Source: an uncultured Methylobacillus sp.
GTDB taxonomy: Bacteria; Pseudomonadota; Gammaproteobacteria; Burkholderiales; Methylophilaceae
Reading direction: 5' to 3'
DNA length: 15,875 nucleotides
Assembly (NCBI GenBank): GCA_946478865.1
Contig: CAMLDO010000039.1
Span: forward strand, 1 to 15,875
The notes under the pieces are model-generated. The model ran no database searches, was not told the DNA's origin, and saw nothing but the letters and a program-made list of their open reading frames with translations. Position numbers and translations under genes: made by a program. Shown here one piece after another: positions 1-6,820 of this stretch (positions within the stretch are counted from its first letter, which is position 1; every line of letters begins with the position of its first letter).

Positions 1-638
1 AGGAAGCCGAGCAGACCCATGGTCAGCATGACCGAGAGCACGCCGCTCAGGTTGGCTTTCCACGCGCCGCGTTCCGCTTCCGGGCGCGCTTCCTCGAAGC
101 GCTGGTCGAGGCGCTCGAACAGGCGCTGGCTGCTCTCGCCCAGCTCGCTACGCGGGATGAACACCAGATGGCGGCCCCAGGCGGCATCGACCGCCTTTTC
201 GGTAAAGATGCGGGTTTCCATGTCGCTCGGGTAGAAGGCGTGCAGCTTGCCCTGCGACTCGACCAGCACGATGCGCTCGGAGACATCCCACTGCAGCTGG
301 GTGTAGATCACGGAAATGCGCTGCACCGGGCGGGACTCGACAAAGCTCAGCAGCGAGCCGGCGCCGAATACGACAGGCAGTTTGTCGTTGAGCTTCCAGG
401 CGTTGTCGGCGGTTTTCATCGCCTCCACTTCGCGGGCGAGTTGCGCCTGCTGCTGGATGAGCACGGCGGAATAAAGGCCGCTTGCCGCAATGAGCACAGC
501 CACGGCGGCAATCGCCAGCTTGACCCCTATGGATTGCACCGCAAACCAGTCCTGAATGCGTGCGAGCGCTTTCTTGATGCTGAGCCAGAGGCTATTACCG
601 GCCGGAGCGCCGTTGCCGAGTGGGGGCAGATCTTTCAT
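1..638 (-). CDS. Membrane protein, FtsH-like N-terminal region (partial, runs off left edge)
   Basis: An open frame reads leftward from an ATG at 636-638 to the window edge (about 212 codons) with no stop. An AAGGAA Shine-Dalgarno lies about 6 bases upstream of the start. The protein has a cytoplasmic leader of about 36 residues and a membrane segment at about 37-60 (IGVKLAIAAVAVLIAASGLY). An extracytoplasmic domain of about 130 residues follows, and a second membrane segment begins at the edge (LSGVLSVMLTMGLLGFL). Two membrane helices around a small domain (FVESRPVQRISV...YPSDMETRIF) is the layout of FtsH-type AAA+ proteases. No Walker motif or zinc site lies inside the window, so the family call is an inference. 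A different two-TM membrane protein is possible. Confidence 0.55.
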   Translation of the reverse strand, partial: MKDLPPLGNGAPAGNSLWLSIKKALARIQDWFAVQSIGVKLAIAAVAVLIAASGLYSAVLIQQQAQLAREVEAMKTADNAWKLNDKLPVVFGAGSLLSFVESRPVQRISVIYTQLQWDVSERIVLVESQGKLHAFYPSDMETRIFTEKAVDAAWGRHLVFIPRSELGESSQRLFERLDQRFEEARPEAERGAWKANLSGVLSVMLTMGLLGF

Positions 639-982
639 GGGGTTTCCTTGATGCGGAATAAAGCAGGTCTTGATCGAGGTGCAGCGCGTGAAGAGCCTGG
701 AAAACACGTTGGCAGCAAAGGGTTTACTTAATGCTGCTCTGCTTCCGTTATATCGACTTGGGGGCACAAATATCAAGCTCAGCAGTAGAAAAATTTTTTC
801 TATCGGAAGTGCGTTTTTCCTTTATGGATTAAGAGGTAGCGGTTGAGCTTGGGCTTGATAACCATACTGGAGCAGGTGCTGCCATTATGTGATCTGAGTC
901 ACAGACGTCGCTTGCGAGTAGGCACACTATCTCTCACACACGCCTGCAATGGCGGGCAGGATGTTCATGGAAGGAGATGGCG
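639..982. other. Divergent intergenic region, about 340 bases
   Basis: This stretch separates the leftward FtsH-like gene from the rightward pentapeptide gene, and I see no convincing gene in it. It holds an A/T palindrome at 786-802 (8-base arms around one base), a perfect CRP-type palindrome at 888-903 and a -10-like CACTAT at 925-930. The part around 720-880 is more AT-rich than the flanking genes, as expected of a promoter region. The promoter of the leftward gene was not pinpointed. Confidence 0.6.
888..937 (+). promoter_or_regulatory. Class II CRP/FNR-type promoter with a perfect palindromic operator
   Basis: TGTGATCTGAGTCACA at 888-903 is a perfect TGTGA-N6-TCACA palindrome, the classical CRP consensus. 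A -10-like CACTAT sits at 925-930, which predicts a start of transcription near 937. That places the operator centre (895.5) at -41.5, the canonical class II activation position. No good -35 hexamer is visible, as is usual for such promoters. The gene that would be controlled is the exported pentapeptide protein starting at 983. The likely activator is the Crp/Fnr-family protein encoded at 1956-2630. The binding itself is an inference. Confidence 0.7.
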
Positions 983-1924
983 ATGCGCAATCATGCTCTC
1001 AGAGTTGGAGTGCTGCTGATGCTGGCCTGGAGTGCGGCGTCGGTAGCGGCGGAGTTCGGCGATCACTGCACGTCCGAACTATCCATGGGCCGGATGAACC
1101 GGACCACGTGCGATATCAAGGATGTATTCGAGGGGAAAACCTATTGTTTCGGTAGCGAGAGTGCCAAGGCCGAATACATGAAGGACCGCGAAGGCACGAT
1201 ACGCAAGGCGGAGGCGTTCTATGCCAAGAATGCCGAGCCGGAGCGGAAGAAAATGACGCAGGAAGAAGCCTTGCAGCAGATCGCAGACGCGAAGTGCGAT
1301 CTTTCTAATCGGGATCTGGGCTATCTCGAACTCGACGGCAAGGACTTGCGCCACTGCAAGATGACGAATACCAGTTTTTTCGGCGCCTATCTGCGAGGGG
1401 CCAACCTGAGCGGGGCCAATCTGCAGCGCGCCTATCTCAATCTCGCCCGGCTGGAGAACACGAATTTCAGTGGCGCGGACCTGAAGGACGCGATCATCTT
1501 TCAGGCAATTTTCGACAAGACCAATTTCAAGGGGGCTAACCTGACGAATGCGCGCGTGATCGGTACGCTGGGTAATGTCGACATGAGCGGCGCCATCGTG
1601 CACAAAGGCCGTTTCGGGCTGGATGTGGGCAACCAGCCGATGGGCCAGATGAAGTTCGATTCGGTCGGCGGGAATTTTGCGAACACCGATTTCTCTGGCA
1701 GCGATCTCAATATTGCCGGCTTGCGCTTCGCCAACCTGACGGGAGCCAACCTGCGCGATACCAACCTGTACCGCGCCGACCTCAATCAGGCCGATCTCAC
1801 CGGCGCGGACATGACCGGGGCTAACCTGACCGACGCGGAGCTCGACGGGGCGGTTCTCAAGGATGTGAAAGGGCTGGATAAGGTGAAGGGCTTGGAGTCC
1901 GTCAAAGGCAAGTACAAGCGTTAG
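983..1924 (+). CDS. Exported YHS-like / pentapeptide-repeat protein
   Basis: The product has 313 residues. AAGGAG at 971-976 abuts the in-frame ATG at 977 but lies 6 bases before the ATG at 983, so 983 is chosen. A signal peptide is clear (about residues 1-23, cleavage after SVAA). Residues about 45-80 (FEGKTYCFGSESAKAEYM) resemble a YHS metal-binding domain. Two blocks of pentapeptide repeats follow, about residues 105-185 and 225-297, with units such as GANLSGANLQ, GADLTGADM and GANLTDAEL. An intervening stretch of about 40 residues breaks the repeats. Such repeats form a right-handed quadrilateral beta-helix. Cys29, Cys43, Cys55, Cys105 and Cys125 could form disulphides or bind metal in the periplasm. 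Its function is unknown. It is the only gene behind the class II promoter at 888-937. Confidence 0.88.
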   Translation: MRNHALRVGVLLMLAWSAASVAAEFGDHCTSELSMGRMNRTTCDIKDVFEGKTYCFGSESAKAEYMKDREGTIRKAEAFYAKNAEPERKKMTQEEALQQIADAKCDLSNRDLGYLELDGKDLRHCKMTNTSFFGAYLRGANLSGANLQRAYLNLARLENTNFSGADLKDAIIFQAIFDKTNFKGANLTNARVIGTLGNVDMSGAIVHKGRFGLDVGNQPMGQMKFDSVGGNFANTDFSGSDLNIAGLRFANLTGANLRDTNLYRADLNQADLTGADMTGANLTDAELDGAVLKDVKGLDKVKGLESVKGKYKR

Positions 1925-1955
1925 CCGCTCGCCGGGCGATTAGTACGGAGCTTTT

Positions 1956-2630
1956 CTATAGCAGTTTCTGCAATGCGGCACGATCGGTGACGGCGATGGC
2001 GCCGCGATGCAGCGCTACCCAGCCGTTGCGCTCGAACTCCTTGAGCTGGCGGCTGACCACTTCCCGCGCGCTGCCCAGTTCGTCGGCCAACTGCTGGTGG
2101 GTGATCGTGAGCATGTCCTGGGGCATATCCAGCAGCACGCGGGCGAGCCGGGCGCTGACGCTGCTGAAAGCGACTTCCTCCAGCAGCACGATGAGGTTGC
2201 TGATCAGGTTGCCGTAATTGTGCAGCACAAATCGCCGGAAGACGTCTGAGTGCACCATCAGTTCATGGAAGGCGGATGCTGGGATGAAGACATCGCGGAT
2301 GGGCTCTTCCACCACCGTCGAGGCCGGATAGCTGCTGTGGCCGAGCAGGCAGGTCGTCGTCAGCACGCAGGTTTCTCCTGCGGCAACCCGATACAGCAGG
2401 ATTTCGCGCCCCGAGGCGGACAGCTTGTATACCCGGGAGCGCCCCGCGAGGCGCATCACATAGCCGCTGCAAGGATCCGCTTCCCGATACCCGATATGTC
2501 CCACTGGCGCTTCGACAATGCGCGCGCATTGTTTCAGCCTGGCCCTTGCCGTCTCGTCGAGGGCACCGAGTTCGGGGAAAAGATCCAGCCACTCCAGCGA
2601 TGTATCTGAAGCTTCCGCAATTGTTTTCAT
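1956..2630 (-). CDS. Crp/Fnr-family transcriptional regulator
   Basis: The protein has 224 residues, the usual length for the family. Residues about 17-125 form the cyclic-nucleotide-binding-like beta-roll (GRSRVYKLSASGREILLYRVAAGE), about 130-168 the dimerisation helix, and about 173-214 the winged helix-turn-helix. The recognition helix reads SAREVVSRQLKEFE. Arg189, Glu190 and Arg194 align with Arg180, Glu181 and Arg185 of E. coli CRP, which read TGTGA. The sensor domain has Cys35, Cys54, Cys88 and Cys94, with 88 and 94 in a GETCVLTTTCLLG loop. The Fnr N-terminal iron-sulphur cysteine cluster is absent. A redox, metal or sulphur signal is plausible but not shown. The gene is convergent with the pentapeptide gene and divergent from the lysine-rich gene. 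Confidence 0.92.
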   Translation of the reverse strand: MKTIAEASDTSLEWLDLFPELGALDETARARLKQCARIVEAPVGHIGYREADPCSGYVMRLAGRSRVYKLSASGREILLYRVAAGETCVLTTTCLLGHSSYPASTVVEEPIRDVFIPASAFHELMVHSDVFRRFVLHNYGNLISNLIVLLEEVAFSSVSARLARVLLDMPQDMLTITHQQLADELGSAREVVSRQLKEFERNGWVALHRGAIAVTDRAALQKLL

Positions 2631-2780
2631 GGCGCGCCTCGAGATGAGAGTTCGTCAATTCTATAGCGAACACGGAAATTCAGGCGGAGCACAAGGATGC
2701 GTTCGCGTTTTAACAAAACTGCAACACATGCGTAACGATTTTTGTATTAAGTTTTACACCTTGTTATCAGGGGGATGAAT

Positions 2781-3296
2781 ATGACTAAGGAAATCTGCAA
2801 TCCGGAATATCTTGCCAAAGCGCTCCTGCTCAAGAAGGAAGAGAAGGAAAGACTGCTGTCGCGCATGTCCGGAAAGCTGCCGCGCCGTCTCGCCAAGGAA
2901 AAGCTGACCGTGGACGAGGCGCTGGCGATCCAGCTGGAAATCGAAGACGAACAGCTCGCCGAGTGGCGCGAGAAGATGCATGCGATCAAGGCCAGGGAAA
3001 CGGCCAAGGATCAAAAGAAGGACGATCAGAAGAAAAAGGACAAAGCGGAGCAAAAGGAGCCAGCCAAGACCAAGGCCGTAAAACCGCAAAAATCCGAAAA
3101 GGCAGCAGCCAAACCGGCGAAAGCTCAACCCGCCAAGCCCGAGGTGGTCAAGACGGCGAAGCCTAAGTCCGCAAAGCCGGCAGCTTCCACGGTGCAGGTC
3201 AAGCCCAAGGCGGCGGCAAAACCCGCAGCTAAACCCGCAGCCAAAGCGACAATCAAGCCGGCAGCAAAACCCGCCCCAAAAAATAGCGGCAAGTAA
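2781..3296 (+). CDS. Lysine-rich protein with histone H1-like tail
   Basis: The product has 171 residues. AGGGGG at 2769-2774 touches an in-frame ATG at 2775 but is correctly spaced for the ATG at 2781, so 2781 is chosen. The first 70 or so residues form a charged, probably helical domain (LLLKKEEKERLLSRMSGKLP, VDEALAIQLEIEDEQLAEW). From about residue 70 to the end the protein is low-complexity Lys/Ala/Pro with many AKPA-type units, like the tails of histone H1 and bacterial H1-like proteins. There is no signal peptide or membrane segment. DNA or RNA binding by the tail is inferred from composition. I do not recognise the N-terminal domain. It starts about 150 bases from the divergent Crp/Fnr regulator. 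Confidence 0.85.
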   Translation: MTKEICNPEYLAKALLLKKEEKERLLSRMSGKLPRRLAKEKLTVDEALAIQLEIEDEQLAEWREKMHAIKARETAKDQKKDDQKKKDKAEQKEPAKTKAVKPQKSEKAAAKPAKAQPAKPEVVKTAKPKSAKPAASTVQVKPKAAAKPAAKPAAKATIKPAAKPAPKNSGK

Positions 3297-3359
3297 TACT
3301 CGCTCGCACTACCCACGCGTTTCGCGAAAGATGGAAAGGACGTCTGCAAGGGGCGGGAG

Positions 3360-3941
3360 TTACGCCCTGCGGACCGTCTGAAACTCCATCACCCATACCC
3401 ACGGGTTCGCATCCCAACTGCCCACGCCGTGCAGGCTCTCCCACACGGCGCGATAGAGATCGACAGCCCCCAGCAGGTCCTCGTCCTCCTCGTCGGCCAG
3501 GTAGTCGTCTTCCTTGACGCCGTTGCGTATGACGCGCACGCCTTCGGCCACAGCCTCCTGATCGGTGATGTCCTGTAGCGGCTGCAGCCATATGTTCCTG
3601 ATTTCCAGTTCCATGCGGCTTGCCCAGCGCGGCATGAACAATCCCTGACGCAACCGGCCGGGCTCGAATTGCGGGCCGTGGCATTGCCCGTCGGCTTCAT
3701 AGCGCAGCGGCGCGGTGTGCGGCATTTTTCCGGGCGGCCTGTCGTCGTATTCCCGTAGCGTACGCCATGCTTCCCGCACCCAAAGCCGATCGCCCGGCTG
3801 ACCATAGGGGCAGGAGGAGAGCGGGGGTAAATCGCCGGAATGGTCGGGCTGGAATTTCAGCTTGCGGCGGGTCTGGGTCTTGATCCCGGCCTGTAGCGCC
3901 AGCACCATGGGTTTACTGAAGATGATGCCGCGTTCACTCAT
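3360..3941 (-). CDS. Phage-type ASCH-like protein
   Basis: The product has 193 residues and starts at an ATG preceded by GAGGAG with good spacing. The sequence follows a family common in phages and prophages: IIFSKPMVLALQAGIKTQTRR at the start, CPYGQPGDRLWVREAW near residue 45, FMPRWASRMELEI in the middle, LQDITDQEAVAEGV next, and WDANPWVWVMEF near the end. The family belongs to the ASCH/PUA-like superfamily, whose members bind RNA or modified nucleosides; some are small nucleases or amidohydrolases. No activity can be assigned here. No other phage gene is near, so it is either a remnant or domesticated. It is the last gene of a three-gene unit, 26 bases after the thioredoxin-like gene. Confidence 0.85.
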   Translation of the reverse strand: MSERGIIFSKPMVLALQAGIKTQTRRKLKFQPDHSGDLPPLSSCPYGQPGDRLWVREAWRTLREYDDRPPGKMPHTAPLRYEADGQCHGPQFEPGRLRQGLFMPRWASRMELEIRNIWLQPLQDITDQEAVAEGVRVIRNGVKEDDYLADEEDEDLLGAVDLYRAVWESLHGVGSWDANPWVWVMEFQTVRRA

Positions 3942-3967
3942 ATCTCTCCTCGGCTATGGCGGCTCCG

Positions 3968-4297
3968 TCAGGATGCCTCTTGGAGGACTGCCAGAGCCTC
4001 GCGGATTGCGGCGCTGCTTTTCGGACGCACCAGGCGACCAGTTTCCTGGCCGTTATTGAGAAAGATCAGCGTGGGCCAGAGCTTGATGGCGAAACTGCGC
4101 CCGAGGCGGCGGCCTTTGCCATCCTCAATCTTGATGTGCCTGATGGTGGCGTGTTCCAGTGCGCTGTTCAGCAACGGCTGCATTTCGCGGCAGTAGCCGC
4201 ACCATGGCGCGCCGAATTCCAGCAGCAGCGGTTCGGCGATCGCATCGATCTCGGCGCGAGTCGGTTCCTGCGCGGCATATTCCCGGATGATTTCCAT
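3968..4297 (-). CDS. Thioredoxin-family protein
   Basis: The product has 109 residues, a single thioredoxin fold of standard length. The active site is APWCGYC (Cys33 and Cys36), with Tyr where classical thioredoxins have Pro. The cis-proline loop is LWPT (Pro75). There is no signal peptide, so it is probably cytoplasmic, reducing disulphides or exchanging thiols. The CGYC motif and the short basic stretch KGRRLGRSF set it apart from housekeeping TrxA. No clear Shine-Dalgarno precedes the start, and it begins only 17 bases after the stop of the upstream acidic-protein gene, suggesting translational coupling. The partner protein is not evident. Confidence 0.9.
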   Translation of the reverse strand: MEIIREYAAQEPTRAEIDAIAEPLLLEFGAPWCGYCREMQPLLNSALEHATIRHIKIEDGKGRRLGRSFAIKLWPTLIFLNNGQETGRLVRPKSSAAIREALAVLQEAS

Positions 4298-4314
4298 ACA
4301 ACGATTACAACGCG

Positions 4315-4818
4315 TTATTCGTAGCGCATCAAGTCTTCAGCCAGCATGTCGGGACCGTGGCGCTCGATGAGGAAATCGACCTCTTCCAGCAACGGATCAT
4401 CTTCGTCCTCATCCAGCTCGCCATCGCCGACCATGCGGCTGGAAACGCCGGAAGAAAGCAGCATGCGGATATCTTCCAGCGTGGGCGGAGCCTCGCGATT
4501 GTTGTCGTTGAGCGCGGTTTCGATGATGCGGGTGAGGGCTTCGCTGGCATAGGCGCGCGTGAATTCCATCGCGGGCGCTTCCTCGCCATATTCCTCGATC
4601 AGTGCGTCCAGCTCTTCCAGCGGTGCGTCATTGTCGTCGAACTGGGGATGCAGGTTTTCGCTCTCGATGACGCTGCCGGGGATGACGGATTGCAGGTGGT
4701 CCCGCACGTCACCCAGTGTCACCGGCTGATCGATATCGGGGTTGTTGAGCCGGTTTTCGAGGATGACGGAGAGCTCGGGGCTGACGTTGTAGGCCGCATC
4801 GACAGGATTACGAATCAT
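4315..4818 (-). CDS. Acidic protein with internal duplication, unknown function
   Basis: The product has 167 residues starting at the ATG at 4816-4818. This start has AAAGGAG about 7 bases upstream and is preferred over an in-frame ATG 36 bases earlier. The protein is two copies of one unit: residues about 15-89 and 93-166. Both copies share a helix ending in ILE or IIE, a TL-x-D-[VI]-R-x-x-L motif (residues 34-42 and 113-121), an acidic linker (DDND; DEDEDD) and a PLxEExDxLIExxG-like segment. It is strongly acidic, with no signal peptide or membrane helix. I do not recognise the family. It is first in a compact unit with a thioredoxin-like and an ASCH-like gene. Confidence 0.82.
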   Translation of the reverse strand: MIRNPVDAAYNVSPELSVILENRLNNPDIDQPVTLGDVRDHLQSVIPGSVIESENLHPQFDDNDAPLEELDALIEEYGEEAPAMEFTRAYASEALTRIIETALNDNNREAPPTLEDIRMLLSSGVSSRMVGDGELDEDEDDPLLEEVDFLIERHGPDMLAEDLMRYE

Positions 4819-4962
4819 GACTTTCTCCTTTCTCTCATTGATCGGATATCGCATGTATCCGGTGCGACAAACCGATTTGCAAGGAATTCCCCGGCAGGCA
4901 ACGCGGCCGGCGGAAGTGTATTAACGCAAGCCCGTGAATAGTCCGGATGAGCTAACAACTTA

Positions 4963-6228
4963 ATGCGCTCTCGCCGTTCTGACCCGAAACGACCGGGCGT
5001 ATGCCCGGCGGTAAACGAACGAGATGAGCAGATTGCATTGATGAAGCAGGGATTGGCGTTTTCCGGCGAGCAGGCCGGACATGTGCCGTGGCTGGACGGA
5101 TTGCGCGGGCTGGCGGCATTGTGGGTACTGGTGTCGCACGCGATGATATTGACCGGAGTGCCGGGCATTCCCGTTCTCTCCTGGGGCGAGCTGGCGGTCG
5201 ATCTTTTCATGCTGCTCTCCGGCTTCCTCATGGCGCATCACTATGTATTGCGCCGTGAGCGTGAGCCCTGGTCGGCCCGATCGACGTTTTTCACGTTCTG
5301 GATACGGCGTTTTTTCCGCATTGCGCCCTTGTATTACCTGCTGCTGACGGCAGCGCTGCTATTCGGGCCCTGGATAGGCGAGTGGCGCGAGGCGATTGCC
5401 CATGTCTGGCCGGTCACGGCCACTTCGCCCGCGCGCTATGACGATCAGGGCTGGGACAACATCCTCATGCACGTCACCTTCCTGTTCGGCGCTTCGCCGC
5501 ACTACGCGTTCCGAACGCCTCTGCCTGACTGGTCCATCGGGCTGGAAATGTCGTTCTACCTGGCTTTTCCCTTTCTCATGCTGCTGGTCATGCGTTTGGG
5601 CGCATTGCGCGCCGGTCTGCTCACGATCGCGGTCTGCGGCGGGCTGATGCTGGCCATGCCAGGCTATATTGCCGCCTTCGCCATGCCGTCGTTCCTGCCG
5701 ATAAAGCTCTACCTGTTCTTTATCGGCATCTGGATCGCGGTTACCCGGCTGGAAGGGGATATGCGGCCCGCGCTGGCTGCATCGCTGGCCGTGCTGGCCG
5801 GCATCGTGCTGCTCGAAACGAACTATCTGGCGATGGCGAGAATAGGCATGGTCATGATCATGTTCTACCTCATGAATAACGGCAGCCTGCCGGGTAGCGC
5901 ATCCCTCGCATCCGCGACGGATCGGGCCCGGGAAGCGCTTTCCAGCCGCGTCGGCAAATTTCTCGGCGATACCTCGTATGGGGTGTACCTGCTGCATTTG
6001 CTGCTACTGATCCCGGTCGCCGGGATGCTCACGCGGCTTCCCGATTATCTTTCTCTGGCTAACCCGCTTCGCCTGGCGGTTTGCCTGCTGCTGGTGGCGC
6101 CCGCCGTGTATCTCCTCGCTTGGGCGCTGTTCCGGACAGTGGAAACAGGCGGTATTCAGTTGGGCAAGGCCGCGATCCGCTATCTGGCCGCGCGCAAGGT
6201 GCCGGACTGTCGTCCCGCAGAGACATAG
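4963..6228 (+). CDS. Acyltransferase 3 family membrane protein (OafA/YrhL-like)
   Basis: The product has up to 421 residues with about ten hydrophobic membrane segments. Family hallmarks are WLDGLRGLAALWVLVSHA near the start, DLFMLLSGFLMAHHY, the basic IRRFFRIAPLYYL, WSIGLEMSFYLAFP in the middle and DTSYGVYLLHLLLLIPV near the C-terminus. Such enzymes move acetyl or other acyl groups across the inner membrane onto O-antigen, exopolysaccharide or peptidoglycan sugars. The acceptor is unknown and no glycan gene is adjacent. The start is uncertain. An ATG at 5041 (MKQGLAFSG) would put the first helix closer to the N-terminus, as in many homologues, and neither start has a strong Shine-Dalgarno. 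It diverges from the acidic-protein gene. Confidence 0.9.
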   Translation: MRSRRSDPKRPGVCPAVNERDEQIALMKQGLAFSGEQAGHVPWLDGLRGLAALWVLVSHAMILTGVPGIPVLSWGELAVDLFMLLSGFLMAHHYVLRREREPWSARSTFFTFWIRRFFRIAPLYYLLLTAALLFGPWIGEWREAIAHVWPVTATSPARYDDQGWDNILMHVTFLFGASPHYAFRTPLPDWSIGLEMSFYLAFPFLMLLVMRLGALRAGLLTIAVCGGLMLAMPGYIAAFAMPSFLPIKLYLFFIGIWIAVTRLEGDMRPALAASLAVLAGIVLLETNYLAMARIGMVMIMFYLMNNGSLPGSASLASATDRAREALSSRVGKFLGDTSYGVYLLHLLLLIPVAGMLTRLPDYLSLANPLRLAVCLLLVAPAVYLLAWALFRTVETGGIQLGKAAIRYLAARKVPDCRPAET

Positions 6229-6341
6229 CTTTTCATTTGTAAACAGTGCCTTAGGTTGAGCTGTGCCATTCTGTCGCCATTTTGCGACGGGCGGCTTTTG
6301 CTTGCTGTTCGTATCTTGTTGAATTTATTTGTTATTCCTTC

Positions 6342-6368
6342 TGGCACGAAAGTTGTAGTTATCCGGGG
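6342..6368 (+). promoter_or_regulatory. Sigma-54 (RpoN)-like -24/-12 promoter
   Basis: TGGCACG at 6342-6348 is followed after exactly four bases by TTGTA at 6353-6357. This gives the -24 GG and the -12 element with the required 10-base spacing. The only departure from TGGCACG-N4-TTGCA is T for C in the -12 GC. Transcription would begin near 6368, 28 bases before the lipoprotein start codon. A small hairpin at 6273-6288 (GTCGC/GCGAC) lies upstream where an enhancer protein might bind, but I cannot assign a site. Confidence 0.55.
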
Positions 6369-6395
6369 CAGAATTCAAACGAAAAGGGTGGTGCT

Positions 6396-6809
6396 ATGTC
6401 GCGCATAGCTTTGCATGGGTTGCTGGGATTGCTCATTACTGTTGGGGCGGCAGGGTGTATGCCGCTAGGAGTGACGGCGCTGGGCGTGGGCGGTTCCACG
6501 GCCGTTTCGCACACATTGAACGGGATTACCTACCGCACCTTTACCGCCTCGAGCGGCAAGGTGAAGAAGGCCACCATCACGGCGCTGAATCGTATGGATA
6601 TCCGGCTGACCTCCACCAGGAAGGAAAACAAGATCGAAGTTCTGAGCGCTGCGGCGGAAAGCCGCACGATCGAGGTTCAGCTGGAAGCGTTGACCCCGAA
6701 TACCACCCGCATGCGGGTGACGGCCAAGAATGGCGGCTTGATCTATGACAGCGCCACGGCCACCGAAATCATCCTGCAGACAGAACGGGTGATGGAAAGC
6801 AATGCATAG
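6396..6809 (+). CDS. DUF3568-family lipoprotein
   Basis: The product has 137 residues. The start at 6396 follows AAGGGTGG and opens directly into a lipoprotein signal peptide (LLGLLITVGAAGC, with Cys at about residue 21). An upstream in-frame ATG at 6282 would bury the signal and overlap the sigma-54-like promoter. After a glycine-rich stretch (GVTALGVGGSTAV), the mature part has a compact alpha/beta pattern (TYRTFTASSGKVKKATITAL, RMDIRLTSTRKENKIEVLSA), characteristic of DUF3568. The family has no known function and is probably periplasmic, anchored in a membrane. The next gene begins 11 bases downstream, so the two form an operon. Confidence 0.85.
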   Translation: MSRIALHGLLGLLITVGAAGCMPLGVTALGVGGSTAVSHTLNGITYRTFTASSGKVKKATITALNRMDIRLTSTRKENKIEVLSAAAESRTIEVQLEALTPNTTRMRVTAKNGGLIYDSATATEIILQTERVMESNA

Positions 6810-6820
6810 GAGGAGACAAC

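Noticed and set aside
168..731. Rightward open frame of 187 codons
   Set aside because: It is antisense to the FtsH-like gene, which has a good Shine-Dalgarno, two membrane segments and sensible codon use. The rightward frame has no recognisable domain.
1925..1955. Terminator between the pentapeptide gene and the Crp/Fnr gene
   Set aside because: Only a 4-base-pair stem (TCGC/GCGA) followed by an interrupted T run; too weak to call.
3000..3290. Tandem DNA repeat array or CRISPR-like array
   Set aside because: The repetition is at the protein level (AKPA-type units) with irregular DNA periods; it is the low-complexity tail of a coding gene.
3297..3359. Terminator after the lysine-rich gene
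   Set aside because: CGCG-TTT-CGCG is a short stem with no T run.
3360..3941. Prophage at this position
   Set aside because: Only one phage-type gene is present. There is no integrase, structural gene, lysis gene or attachment-site repeat nearby.
6282..6395. Upstream extension of the DUF3568 lipoprotein
   Set aside because: It would place 38 residues before a lipoprotein signal peptide and would start upstream of the sigma-54-like promoter. The start at 6396 has its own Shine-Dalgarno.
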